Assembly: GCA_025403435.1 (NCBI GenBank)
Contig: CM046353.1
Location: forward strand, 18,067,875 to 18,131,874
Source of the DNA: Artocarpus heterophyllus
Lineage: Eukaryota; Streptophyta; Magnoliopsida; Rosales; Moraceae
Direction: 5' to 3'
DNA: 64,000 nt
A program made the translations under genes and the position numbers. The notes under the pieces are model-generated. The model saw nothing but the letters and a program-made list of their open reading frames with translations. It had not been told where the DNA came from and did no database searches. Of this stretch, positions 44,550-64,000 are shown piece by piece (position 1 is the first letter of the stretch; each line of letters opens with the position of its first letter).

Positions 44550-45635
44550 CCACCAACGGTGCTAGAAAAGCCATGGAAATCAGTGTCTATGGACTTTATC
44601 ACGAGGTTCCCTTCACTCCACGGTATGCGGTCAGTATTGGTCATGGTAGATCGGTTTTCAAAATATGCTATGTTAGCTTTTTTTTAAGAAATATGGTGAA
44701 GTATTTTGGTGTGCCTGAAGACATAATCAGTGATCGTGATTCAAGGTTCACTAGTAAGTTTTGGACAGCTCTTTTTAACTTGATAAGTTCTGAGTTAAAG
44801 TATTCTACAGCTAACCATCCACAGATCTACGGCCAAACAGAGCGTATCAATGCTCTATCAAAAGAGTTCTTAAGGCATTATGTCTTGGCGAGTCAGAAGA
44901 ATTGGTTGGATTTACTTGATGTGGCCCAATTCTCCTACAACTTACATGGAAGTTTTGTAACTGGGATGAGTCCGATAGAGCTTGCACTAGGACATCAGCA
45001 CCTGACCCCATTGGGGGTGGCACACTCCAAAGGGCAAGTCAGCTATCCAGCAGCCTATCACTTTGCTGAAGAGAAGCAAGAGTTGATATTGTAGGCTTGA
45101 GACGGTTTGCTCAAGGCAGCCAGGTGCATAAAGAAGTATGCTAAAGTTGAGTTCAGTGTTGGTGACAAAGTGTTGCTGAAACTGACCCCGCAGATTTGGA
45201 AGAAGATAACCAACAAGACAGTGCGTCATAGGCTTCTTCCAAGGTACGATGGTCCTTTTTAGATTGTTAAGAAAGTCAGGAATGTTGCTTATAGGTTAAA
45301 GCTACCACCTCGGTTAAAGGTGCATCCAACATTCTACGTGAGTTGTTTGAAGCCTTACAAAGAGGACTTGTTGAATGAGAGGCAGCAGGCAAAGAGGGCT
45401 CTGCCTACCATCGAAAAATAATTTGACAAACTGGTAAAAAAGATCCTTGACCATCGCACAATGGGCATGAGCAAGAAGAATCAATGGACAGATTTTCCTG
45501 TGAAGTGGAAGGGTGAAGATGATAGTAGTGCTACATGGGAACGGGATGTTACTTTGTGCAAGTTTGAGAAAGAAGTGCAGGAATACCTTGAGGCTATACC
45601 AACAACTGCGTCGGCTTCATCAGATGGGTGTGGTT
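44550..45635 (+). pseudogene. Integrase core and chromodomain of the gypsy element (decayed)
   Basis: It starts with a 'PWKSVSMDF' remnant, then VKYFGVPEDIISDRDSRFTS carrying a core aspartate (44694-44753) and HPQIYGQTERINALSKEFL with the core glutamate (44816-44872). LDLLDVAQFSYNLHGSF follows (44908-44958). After a stop at 45092, the C-terminal part KVHPTFYVSCLKPY is still readable (about 45315-45360). A chromodomain follows: KNQWTDFPVKWKGEDDSSAT and WERDVTL (45478-45560). Confidence 0.88.
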
Positions 45636-46641
45636 TGTTACACCCTTGAGCTTCAAGCTAAGTCAGTGTTGGCAAAGCTTGGGCATGGGTGGCCCATGTC
45701 CAAGGCAAGGAGGCACATGGCAACCTCCTTTAAATGGTTCAGACAAGACCCAAATGATCAGCACGCAGGCACAAGGTAGCCTTGGCCATGCATAGGGTCA
45801 AACGAGATATGCACACTTAAACATGCAAGCATGCACGACCTTTCGGATAGGCACTCTAGAAACTCAGACTATGATCCGCGTGTATGCAGACAGACGTGCG
45901 AGAAAAACAGAGGCAACTGCACGCGGCCGCAGGCATGCAGACAGGCTTTAGCATGGGATAAGTATGTAGACAACATCCAAGAAAATAGAAACGTGCAGGT
46001 GTGTGTAATGGCTAATGGTCGAGTGGGCGGACTAGCAACTCACACGTGTGAGTGGTGCGCGCACAATCCACTGAAACAGTTGGCATAGTAGCTAGTTTTT
46101 GAGACGTGGCCACAACAGCTAGTTGTTGAGGGCACGTGGGCACAAGATGCAGGAGAATGTGCAACGTTTGAGATCAGGTCAGCCAATGGCTAGACCATCA
46201 GCGCGCTCCACATGGCCCATGGGCGCGCATCAAGAGGCGAACATTGTTGGCAGGCTGCACGTGGCGTGCAGAGGGCCAAGTCTCCTCCCTAGAATTGTGG
46301 AAGCGACCTGCAACGTGGCTGCTTGCATGCACAAAGTCCTGAAGTTGTTCCTTAGTGGCTAGAGGTGTCAGGCACATGTTGTATATGCTGTCTACAAATA
46401 GTAAGGCCTCAAGACACCAACTCACATAGAGATTGAGTGAGTGTTGTGGTGATCCAAATGAGGCCAAGTTTGTATTCCTTTTTGTGAATAAATAAAAGGC
46501 TGGAAATTGGTTTATGTAATTTGGTTTTGTGTTTTTAATTAACGGATCATTATGGGTAGACACTTGGATAGACTAACTAGGTCGGGAAACTTAATGCCGC
46601 ACAGAAGCAAACTTTCGGTGAAAAATTAGGCCCCTGTGACA
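45636..46641 (+). repeat. 3' LTR of the gypsy element
   Basis: About 1.0 kb, starting TGTTACACCC after a G-rich tract and ending CCCCTGTGACA. Its last 380 bp match the truncated 5' LTR. Confidence 0.75.
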
Positions 46642-47637
46642 AGTATCATGGGGCGTGTTTTGGCATAACACAATCATTCTATATGGACTTGTGTGGTAAT
46701 TACCTTTCCTAGGTAGGTTTCAAATGTCAAATGTTCTTTTAATTTAATTTTTGGATGTGTTTAGTGTTTTCATAATAGTGTTGTTTGACTTTTTTAGTTT
46801 TGTTCTTTATTTACGACAGTGTTTAATTTAGCTACGTAACTTATTTAAATACTAAAAAAAGATAAATATAAAAAACTCATTCAATCCAAGCCTTTTTTTT
46901 TAAATTCACGAATGTTAATTTATTTTTACCTATTCAATTAAAATACCTAAAAGCCTCATGTTTTATTTGTTTTGATTAACTTAATTCATTTCGACGATGC
47001 AGCTGTAAGACTCCAGCTACTATACTGCAACAGAACAAAATATTTAACGATAACTAGTCGTACTAGCAGTCTAAAAAAACATGTAGGGTATTTTAGAATT
47101 TTAAAATATTTAACAATCAAACAATTTTATTAACAAACGTGTATTTATATGTAGGGATATTTTAATTTATCAAAAAAAAAGAATATAAATAGGATTTTAT
47201 GGGAGTAAATTAGGTAAATTTTGAATTTACAGGATTTGATCATAGTAAAATTGGTATTCACCAGGCAAATCTCATATTTATCAAATTTGGTCATGGCATA
47301 AATATGAGATTTAATGCTATATTTACTAAATTTGATTACGGTGCAAATACAAGATGTAAGTAGTAAATCTAAATTTACTACTATTTACTAATTTTTCAAA
47401 ATTTGCTTTTATTTTCATAGCGTTTACTTGTAGAGTCGAGTTTATACCTTTTTCCTTGGGCCTTTTTTTTTTCCCCTTCACTATTTGCATGCATGATATA
47501 CGCATCACCTAGTACAAGAGGGCACTCCTTACACAAAAGCTTACTTCAGTTGATAAATTATAGATGACAAACTAAGCTCATTACCTTATTAAAAAAAAAA
47601 AGAACCCTCGAAAGGTGGGGTGTTTTTATACATCTTA
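46642..47637. other. Intergenic, AT-rich; kinesin 3' UTR at right
   Basis: No gene. Long A/T runs and repeated 'atttgatcatgg/caaatacaaga'-type words at 47230-47400. The rightmost part is the likely 3' UTR of the kinesin gene. Confidence 0.4.
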
Positions 47638-56203
<8,566 letters not shown>

Positions 56204-56779
56204 TAATTTCTCTCACCACAAGCACCAATCCACCATTGGAATTTGAAAATTCTTCAGAGCTTTAAGAGAAGAATAACAATTTAAGCTCTCCCTCTCTCTC
56301 TCATTTTATTGTAGAGAGAGAAAAAGGGAAAAATAGTTGAGGCCGGCACGACTAAAGGGAGAAAGAAAAATTATTTGTTTGATGGGAAAATGGTTCCCGC
56401 GTTCGCATTATCATGTACTACATTTTGTCTTTTGAGACGTTCTTTTTTTCTCTCTCTTTCTTTTTTTTCTTTTTTTTTATCATTTTTTATTTTTATTTTT
56501 ATTTCATTCATTCATTCATTCATTACATGTGTGGTTATGTGAATGTGACTCTCTCTAGAGGCTAATGCTTTTTGAGGTTTGTCCATGGCAATTATTACTT
56601 TCTTTTTCCCTCATGCACTTCATTCCCCCTGAATCTCATAAAGTTGCTAACTTTTGCAGTTTTGGATTTCTCCTCCTACTTTCTTTTCTAGATGTACTAT
56701 TTGATTTTTTTTTTTTTTGCATAGTGATAGGCCCGGTTATTTTAATTGTTAGATTGATAAGATATTTGTTACATTGATC
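56204..56779 (-). promoter_or_regulatory. Kinesin 5' UTR and promoter
   Basis: The leader contains a CT/GA-rich stretch at 56289-56320 (Y-patch-like on the gene strand). No definite TATA box. An ATTC repeat lies at 56503-56524. Confidence 0.4.
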
Positions 56780-57560
56780 AGATTAGGAGTGAACGATGAA
56801 TGATTTGATGGTTTTTAGACAGGTATGGTGCGGTTTTTTTGGATGACGGGTTGGCGATTAACCAACCCGCAAACCGCCTACCACATGGCGGGTGGTTTCG
56901 GTTTGGTTTTGGGTGATTGCGGGTGGGTACGAGCGGGTTGAGGCGGTTTAGACCTATGTTATTGCCTAATGTAATTTTTTAGACCTTTTTTTTCGAAAGT
57001 GAAGAAAATTTGTAGAAAATATAAGATGATAATACATAAAGCATTCCCAACAATTTTGTTGCTTAAAGACAGTGACCATATTCAAAAATATAAATTAAGA
57101 AACATAATTATTCACTGCAACAAGAAACATCAACTACAGATGAAGTGATAAACAAAGTCAATAGTCCATAAAGATTAAAGCCTATTCACTGGATTCGAAA
57201 ATAATAGAATGCTACAAATAAAATGATGAACAAAGTCAAGTGTTCTTTTTCTTTTAGGGCTTTCTCTACTAACTTACTTGATTTGAGATCACTTCACAAA
57301 ATAATATGAGAATTTCTAGTTTCCAATATGTCAAGAGGCAGCCGAGCCCGTGCTTGGAGTGTTGGATTGTTCAATTATCTCTAAAATAAGAACAAAATCA
57401 AATAAATGATAAGTTTTTTTTTTTAAATATATAGGCGAGTAGGTGCGGGTTGAACCCGCCCTCAAAAAATGAAAACCAAACCCGTCCACCAGTAGGTTGC
57501 TAACGTAAACCCACTTTTTTCGAGATGGGCGGGTGCGGGCGCGGGCGGTTGGCGGTCATG
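56780..57560. mobile_element. Possible non-autonomous hAT-like element
   Basis: Two clusters of GCGGGT/ACCCGC-type words (56845-56950 and 57430-57560) in opposing orientation bracket AT-rich DNA. Such clusters are typical of subterminal regions of plant hAT elements. Terminal inverted repeats and an 8-bp duplication could not be defined. Confidence 0.35.
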
Positions 57561-58300
57561 TTGTTAAAAATTTAAAGGGCATAATATAAAATTACTTTAA
57601 ACATAAATTAAACCGTAAAAAAGTTAATTTAATAATGAAAGTTCTTCCTATCTTTTTGAGAGCTTTTCATATATAGTTGGATTTGTTTGAATTTCTTAAA
57701 GGTGCCTTTTCTCTCCGTTGCATTTATTGGACCGTGCCTTCCCTCTCGACTGCTTGTTATATTAAGCGTTTACATAAACAAAAATTCTTTTTTTTTTTTT
57801 CCTGTTTTAGAAAATTGATTGTTTGGTGCTGGTCCAGTAGAGTTTTCTTGACTCTTTTTCTTACGTTGAAACAAGAAACAAGCAAATATATATATATATA
57901 TATATAGCATTATTGTATTCTTAGACAATGAAAGTGTTTTTCCTTTTTTTTCCGTTGGTGATACTTCTCTGTTGAAAACCGTCTACTATTTTAGCACATA
58001 ATCTCTATTGGAAAAGGCACTAAAAAATTGAATTTACAATTGAGGGAATTCCAATATTATGGTGAGTCGTTTTATCATTAGGTTAAGCTTAAAAATATCC
58101 ATATAATTACTTTTGAACGTTGTGATGCTCTCTATAAGAATATTGAATGAGTTTATTGACATGATAAAATTTTGGTATTAAATGTGATTGTATATCTTAA
58201 TTAAGCACATAACCACTTTATAGCTCAAAAAAAAAAGGGGAAAAAAAACATTTATTTGCTATTCATTCCCGAAAAAGCAATACGCGATAGTATTATAACA

Positions 58301-58336
<36 letters not shown>

Positions 58337-58519
58337 ATTTATCATTAAAAAAAAAATCTAGCTGTCTATGCTTTATCAGGTCCCTGTCTTTGGACAAACC
58401 ATGTAGTGTAGGTCCTTTCCCTTCCTCACACGTATTAAACCAGAAAGACACTATAGAAATATCCAAACCATCATTTGAACGTTGTAAAAGAGATGGCCTA
58501 AGATTGAATCGTGTCTTAC
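57561..58519. other. Intergenic, AT-rich
   Basis: No gene. Two TA microsatellites at 57886-57907 and 58302-58334. Confidence 0.5.
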
Positions 58520-58661
58520 GGGTGTTTGACAGTGGTAGGAATCACTCAGTTATAAACAGTATAAAGCTCTCACATGCTACAGTAACAATAAAAAATGTGC
58601 TATAGTATAAAACTCTCACATGCTACACTAAAAGTGGTTCCCACCCCCCTTTCAAACACCC
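58520..58661. mobile_element. MITE with perfect 10-bp terminal inverted repeats
   Basis: GGGTGTTTGA (58520-58529) pairs exactly with TCAAACACCC (58652-58661), giving a 142-bp element. The inside carries AAAGCTCTCACATGCTACAG twice in slightly different form (58563 and 58606). The TIR sequence resembles Tourist or hAT MITEs. The flanks (TAC / TAT) do not give a clean duplication. Confidence 0.6.
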
Positions 58662-59425
58662 TATTAATTAAAATTTCAAAAGACAAATTCCTGTTATGCA
58701 AGTCATTAGTGAAAGATAAATAAATAAATAGAAGAGGCGTTCCTATGATTCTGAAAATTAACCCCTCCCGGAGGTAGAACTCTTTTTTTTTTTTTTTTTT
58801 CTAAATTTAATAGATATTATCTTTTTATGTGTGGATGCTTTGTATCTAATCTATAGCATTTTTCTATCGTTTTCAATATGTTAAGGGACATAATGACTAG
58901 GACGACAAAAGGTTTGCCGTCCCATTTTCACTTATCAAAAGGCATTACACTATGTTTGACCTCTTAGAGCTAGATAAGACCCACCTAACTTTTAAACCAC
59001 TTTAACTTGATTCCATAATATCCTATATATTTTACTACATGGCTCTACCAATTATTCCTAGTCCAATTCTTTTCCTCAAAAAAGAAAAACGAAAATGGGT
59101 TGGGAGTTCGTTGATAGGGTATGAAAACTACATTACTAATAGACATTTTTTTAAAACTGTCAGACTTTTATAGATTATATATGGATTATTTGGTTAATTT
59201 TGTTTAAATTTATCATTAATAACCATGCACCATCTGTGACGGTTACATTACACTTGGTCCACAATGCGATTTTGATTCTTTTTTAAGGCAAATAATTGAA
59301 AAACTATAGTCGTACGCTATTGAATTAAGAAAATTATTGTTTAACATCCACTTGACAAAAATATTGTATGTTCATGTTTTGCAAAAGATAGCAGTAATTA
59401 TACCTTATTTATATTTATAAAAGTA
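58662..59425. other. Intergenic, AT-rich
   Basis: No gene or repeat recognised apart from a T run at 58782-58800. Confidence 0.45.
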
Positions 59426-59867
59426 TGGTGACCCGAATTCAGTTTAAACCGACCCGAAAATCTCACGGTGCGACAAATTGTGGTAAAAAATAAAAGTATG
59501 ATTTTTTCATGAGATCTGTGGTGGTAGGCCTAATCCCGTAGCCTACCACTGATCTCGTAGGAGGTGCGGGGGCTCCACCCCGCGGTACGGACCTTGTTGT
59601 TGGGCCATTTAGTTTATGTTTTTGGGCCCATAGGGTTTTGCTTATACCTATATATATGATGTATTGCGTTAGGGCTTCATAATTAGCGAATTTTGAGTCT
59701 CCCTAGCGCCTCCATTGTAATCTTCACGAGTTTAGTGATTTTCTTCTCTTATGCCTGTAGTTTTTTTCCGTTTTGGGTTCCCATGTAAATTCTCTGTGTG
59801 TTTTTTATCTTTGTTTGTATCGCATTATTTTCATAACAATATTCTTAGATTTCATATTGTGCCCCCA
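59426..59867 (+). repeat. Probable solo LTR (copia-like) with a strong hairpin
   Basis: The segment has the character of a short plant LTR: a palindromic block at 59511-59556 (GAGATC...GTGGTAGGC paired with GCCTACCAC...GATCTC), a TATA-like cctatatatatgatg at about 59647-59661, and a T-rich end. The possible ends TGGTGACCC...GTGCCCCCA are tentative and show no target duplication. Confidence 0.4.
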
Positions 59868-62800
59868 TTGAAAAATTTTCTTAGTTCTGTCAATACTCCC
59901 AATAACAAGGAATACTGAAGCTTGAAAGGAGAAAAAGAGAAGAAGAAGAAGAAGAATATGAGGATTGATAAGGTATTTAAAAGAGTAATTTAAACTTATG
60001 ATTTAAACTATAAACAGTGTAAAGCTCTCACATATTTATAATTTTAAACCTAAATAAAGGTTTAAACTATTCTTTCAAGCATCCCGTGAAATTCATGTTA
60101 ACGAACAATCAAATTGAAAAGGTAAGTCGATGATTATGACAGTGAAGGGAAATGAGTTGGAAGGTGTCAGAGTAACAGTTCTTTAAATTGTTTGTTTGTT
60201 TGTGTATTTCATTTCATTATTTGGCCGGCAATGCAAGCTGGTCTTTGCCATTCGGTACATGGGTCGAACACTAGCAACAAAACAGAAATTGTCATTGGAT
60301 TACACATATTGCTAATCACAACCAAAGTCCATGTAAATTGAGTCCTTTATTTTATCTTTGTGGAAATATATCACTTGATTTGAGTTTTTCTAGTAAGCTT
60401 TATTCGTTTCTTTTGCATTTCTTATGCTTTTATGTCCCTATCAGACTTCTTCAAACAACGACATTTTTTTCAAGGGAATAGCTTATATGCATGCATGTAG
60501 TTACTTGAAAAAGTTTTGGCATAATAATACCAACTTCCTAATTTTAGAGTATTTTATTCCAAGGTTTAGAAAATCTTTGTTAATATGTCTAATAGTGGTT
60601 GGAACTGGAATGTGTTGTTTTTTTAGGGGACTTCTTATATAGTTTTTAGTTTCTCTAAATGAAATTTATGAAAACTTTGAAAATTTTCTTGAATAATATA
60701 GTTAATTTAATCAAAATTTCTTCCCTAACCAAAAAAAGGAAACAATTTCTTCAATTCTAAGGAAGAAGAGAGATGCTAGTGTTGATATTCTACGTCAGTC
60801 TCAATTCTTAGATTCATCTCCACTAACCGATACAGGCACGGTTTAAGATTGATGTAATTTCAAGAACAATAGTTTGGTGAACAGGTTTTTGGTTGTAAAT
60901 ATTTTGTTATTTATTGTATTCGAAAGGGTATTTTACTAGTAGCATGTGGTAAAAAATTTTAAAACTGTTTGCAATAAAATTCAACCCCTTTTGGCAGTAT
61001 TGTTGAGAGCTTCCAAGTATGATCAGGAATTTTTTAAGAAGCACAAAAGTACATTCCTTGACAACTTGTTTTCTTTTTCCTTCTTTCTTTTTCTTTTTCT
61101 TTTTTTAAAAAAGGAAACTTTACTTGTTTTCATGTGTTGAGAAATAAAAAGTATTGATGATCTCAATTTGCATATTGGGGTTTCCTCAATGATTAGTTTC
61201 AATTTTCAAATATGACCCACTTCAAACAAGCTTCTTTTTATGTCTTAAATTCTCGTTTGAAACTTTAATTGTAACTGGCATTTAAAGTTTAAGAAATATA
61301 GCATGTGAGAACTTTACATTGTGATAAATTTTTACTTTTTATACTATTTATGGTTATAACTGAAAAATCAAAATTGAAGTCCTAAACACCGTTTAAAATT
61401 ATAGAGAAAGGACAACAGGACTAAATACTAATTATGCAGGAAAATTCAAATGGCTAATAGTTGCTTTCAGTTCTTAGTGCACATGGAAATGCACGTGCAT
61501 TACCCTATTAGCAGCCCAGAGATAGAGGGGGAAAAAAATAAAATAAAGCCTGACCCCACATTTGTAAGGCTGCAGAACTCAATCCTTGGGAGAATTAAAA
61601 ACACCAAAGAGAAATTCGATGGTATATATGAAACTGATTCTATTTTTTATTTCACATTTCAGAGAAAGAACTGATTTCCAGCAGATAACATATGACCTTT
61701 CAGCTACAGCCCATTTTGGTCACAAGTTATTGTCAATCTTTAGCAACATCTTAATGCAAACTGAAACATGATTGACCCCACAACCAAATAATTTTCACAT
61801 GGCAAGTTTTACATCAAACTCTGCACCAGAAATGGACAAAGCCCTTGGTCTGTTGGTAGCTGTAGAATAAACTTGCTTTTATTATAGATTAAAAAATAAA
61901 TAAACACCAAAATTCCAATCATTGTAGTCCATTATCATATCAAACAACAAAACAAGTCCATCTTAATCCATTCATTAATTTCTCTTTTTTTTTTTTTGAG
62001 AGGGAGACAGTTTTTTCAAAATCCTACTTCGGCCCTGTGTATCATTTTCTTCCAAGCAAAATGCAATTGGCACGAGAATTTGTGTTAGAACTCTTGCAGC
62101 GGAACCGCCTTCGAAGAGGAAGATCGTGGCAAGCGTCGCCTTCAAATAAATTCCTAAACTCCGAGAAGACTTTTGTTAGTTTCTTGAGCAGATTGAAACA
62201 GTATCAATGCCACAAACGTGCCGGTTTTTATGTCAGACTCTGGATCAAAGGCCAAGGATACTGATTCTTCAATGAACATTTTCTGTTCTTGCAAAGATTA
62301 GAACAAATAAGCATCAGCATTTGCAGGGTGTTTTTTGACAACAAGGCGATTGACAAAGGTGATGGAGATGATGTAGATATTGTTATGTATATAATCAACA
62401 CCTAACATCAAAATGCACAGATTCTGTTAAAGATACAAAACTTATCATATTGTTCTCAAGCCTTTTTGAGCATGTCATCCATCGTTATCCTTTTTCTTTT
62501 TGAGATTCATTCTATTTTGAGCATTAACCAGGTTATCCATGTTCAAAATGAATATTAGGCGAAAGAAAGAAGAGAAGGACGTGTAACATATGATAATCCA
62601 AATGTAATACAATTCTAAACGTTCTTTGTTTACTCACTTTCAAGATTAATGCAAAATTGTTATGCTATTTAGTGTTCGTTACACGACTTTATTATTCTCT
62701 CTTTCAACAACTTTTACATATCTAAATTTCTATGCTACAAATTATGCACTTGTAATTAACGTGCAAACTACGCCGTAATTAAGAATAAGAGCAACTTACA

Positions 62801-62939
62801 AAAACGCCCCCAGATGTACCACTGTATTAAAAATGCCCTCTAATAAAACCATTTTTGAAAACTCTCTTTATTAAAAATTGAGATTTACTAAAAGACTAAG
62901 TTATCATTTCTCCCACTCACTTATGTAGGATGTCGAAAT
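59868..62939. other. Intergenic, AT-rich; no gene recognised
   Basis: Contains two more short copies of the AAAGCTCTCACAT motif (60021, and reversed at about 61301), probably MITE remnants. A plus ORF at 62037-62264 (75 codons) and one at 61450-61674 lack recognisable domains. Nothing else is supported. Confidence 0.45.
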
Positions 62940-63345
62940 AGAATCTGTCAAGTTCCCAGTCACCAATGCGGGATACTAGATTATAACCTGTCAGGTTTCA
63001 GCTTAGAAGCTATCAGATTTTAACATATTTTTTTTAAACAAAAAGCATTAACTGCCTCCGATTGCTAGTATGGGTGCCGGGTAGTTACCTAGCAGGTTTT
63101 AACTTGGAACCTACTTTATTCAAACATAATTTTTTGAACTTAAGATTCCGTCTTAGAACCTACCAAGTTCCGTCCCCGAACTAGCCGAGACCTGTCAGGT
63201 TCTAACATGGAGCTCACAAGATTCAGTTTAAAAAAAACACCGAAAGTGCTAGATTTTGTCTCAAAACTTTTCGGACACAAAAGCCACCAGATTCCAACAT
63301 GAAACTCACCAAATTCCGTCGTGAAACTTACTAGATTCCAAAGTT
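62940..63345. repeat. Degenerate minisatellite, variants of 'acctgtcaggttc'
   Basis: About twelve short related words such as acctgtcaggttt, agctatcagatttt, cctagcaggtttt, cctaccaagttcc, cctgtcaggttct and ccaccagattcc recur every 20-40 bp, usually followed by 'taacatggaac'-type sequence. Confidence 0.55.
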
Positions 63346-64000
63346 AAAAAAAGGCAGATCAAACGAAAAAACACAAATGCGATCGCAAGATTGACAAAAA
63401 AATTACAAAAAGAGAGAGAGAAAATACTAAAAACTACATAGTGAAGAAAAAATACACAGAATTTTCCAAGAGTAGATTACAATATAAACCTTAAAAACCA
63501 AAAATTACAACTAGATTACAAAAATTCCATATCCAATAATTGCAAAAACATGTACAGTCTTCCTCTGCAATATCAACAAAAAAGATCTAACTAACATAAT
63601 CATGTTATTGAGTTACAATAAATCCACCATATCTAACTAAAGTGCATTTAATAATCAACAAGTAACATGATTCAAGCACTCCAAATTTTGATCATATAAA
63701 AAATGATGAAAAATTGAGTTTACTATTCAGCATCTTCCTCTTGAACAAATCACAATCACAGATCGCTACACCCGCTGCCGCCATGACCTTCCTCTTCGCT
63801 GTCATCTTCCTCTAGGAAACATTGGCATTATGGCGATGGAGAAAGCCAAGAAAGAGAAATCCCACGAGCGACGTGGGAAAAGTCCACAACACATACGGAT
63901 CGACGAGCATAGTCATCGTCAATGGAAACGAAAAACAACAACGACAGCTCCAAAGACGGCAATCTGACCTAGCAAACAGCTCTGGAAGACATTCGGTGCT
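63346..64000. other. Intergenic, AT-rich, turning GC-richer at the right edge
   Basis: No gene. The last 250 bp (from about 63750) is richer in GC and may belong to a feature beyond the window. Confidence 0.4.

Larger units (their letters stand above)
38388..46641 (+). mobile_element. Decayed Ty3/gypsy chromovirus, interrupted by a solo LTR
   Basis: A plus-strand element in the order LTR (5' truncated), primer site, gag, protease, reverse transcriptase, RNase H, integrase, chromodomain, LTR. It has many stops and frameshifts. Its two LTRs differ at roughly one position in eight over the first 200 bp, so it is old. A different LTR (42172-44549) sits between the integrase zinc finger and the catalytic core. 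The Met-tRNA primer site, gag type and chromodomain fit a chromovirus, perhaps Galadriel-like. Confidence 0.9.

Noticed and set aside
62037..62264. 75-codon plus ORF as a small gene
   Set aside because: No recognisable domain, promoter or splice context. Composition is not convincing on either strand.

Overview
The window is nuclear DNA of a flowering plant, most likely a eudicot. The evidence is genes with many small AT-rich introns, plant-specific families (FLOWERING LOCUS D, an armadillo-repeat kinesin, a plant-type SEC22), Ty1/copia and Ty3/gypsy retrotransposons primed by initiator-Met tRNA, and MITEs. I cannot name the species. Four host genes are clear. SEC22 (R-SNARE, minus, five exons, 6684-8341) and FLD (LSD1-type histone demethylase, minus, four exons, 34415-37784) have intact frames. 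So do a plant BORCS8/MEF2BNB homologue (plus, 29791-30603, with a 5'-UTR intron) and an armadillo-repeat kinesin of the ARK/KIN-U type (minus, 21 exons, 47638-56203). All four were rebuilt exon by exon from splice sites and phase. They are functionally unrelated neighbours (membrane trafficking, chromatin, lysosome/vacuole positioning, microtubules).

The rest is mostly mobile DNA. From left to right there is a decayed copia element ending in a full 1.78-kb LTR (1-4575), then SEC22, then a complete young-looking LTR retrotransposon on the minus strand (11584-20632). After it come a decayed copia (about 21830-25140), BORCS8, FLD, a decayed chromodomain-bearing gypsy element (38388-46641) split by a solo LTR (42172-44549), the kinesin, and a repeat-rich tail with MITEs, a solo-LTR-like sequence and a degenerate minisatellite.

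The most striking object is the element at 11584-20632. It has nearly identical 2.4-kb LTRs, a perfect 5-bp target duplication (AATCT), a perfect 12-nt Met-tRNA primer site and a polypurine tract, but no recognisable gag or pol. Its interior carries two intact sense ORFs. One is an intronless LOG-family (cytokinin-activating phosphoribohydrolase-like) protein with an altered active site. The other is a small basic cysteine-rich protein whose layout resembles the nucleic-acid-binding proteins of Betaflexiviridae. It therefore looks like a non-autonomous retrotransposon that has taken up a host hormone-metabolism gene and possibly a virus-type gene. The solo LTR inside the gypsy element shares its termini and one half but has a different central module, so the family evolves by module exchange.
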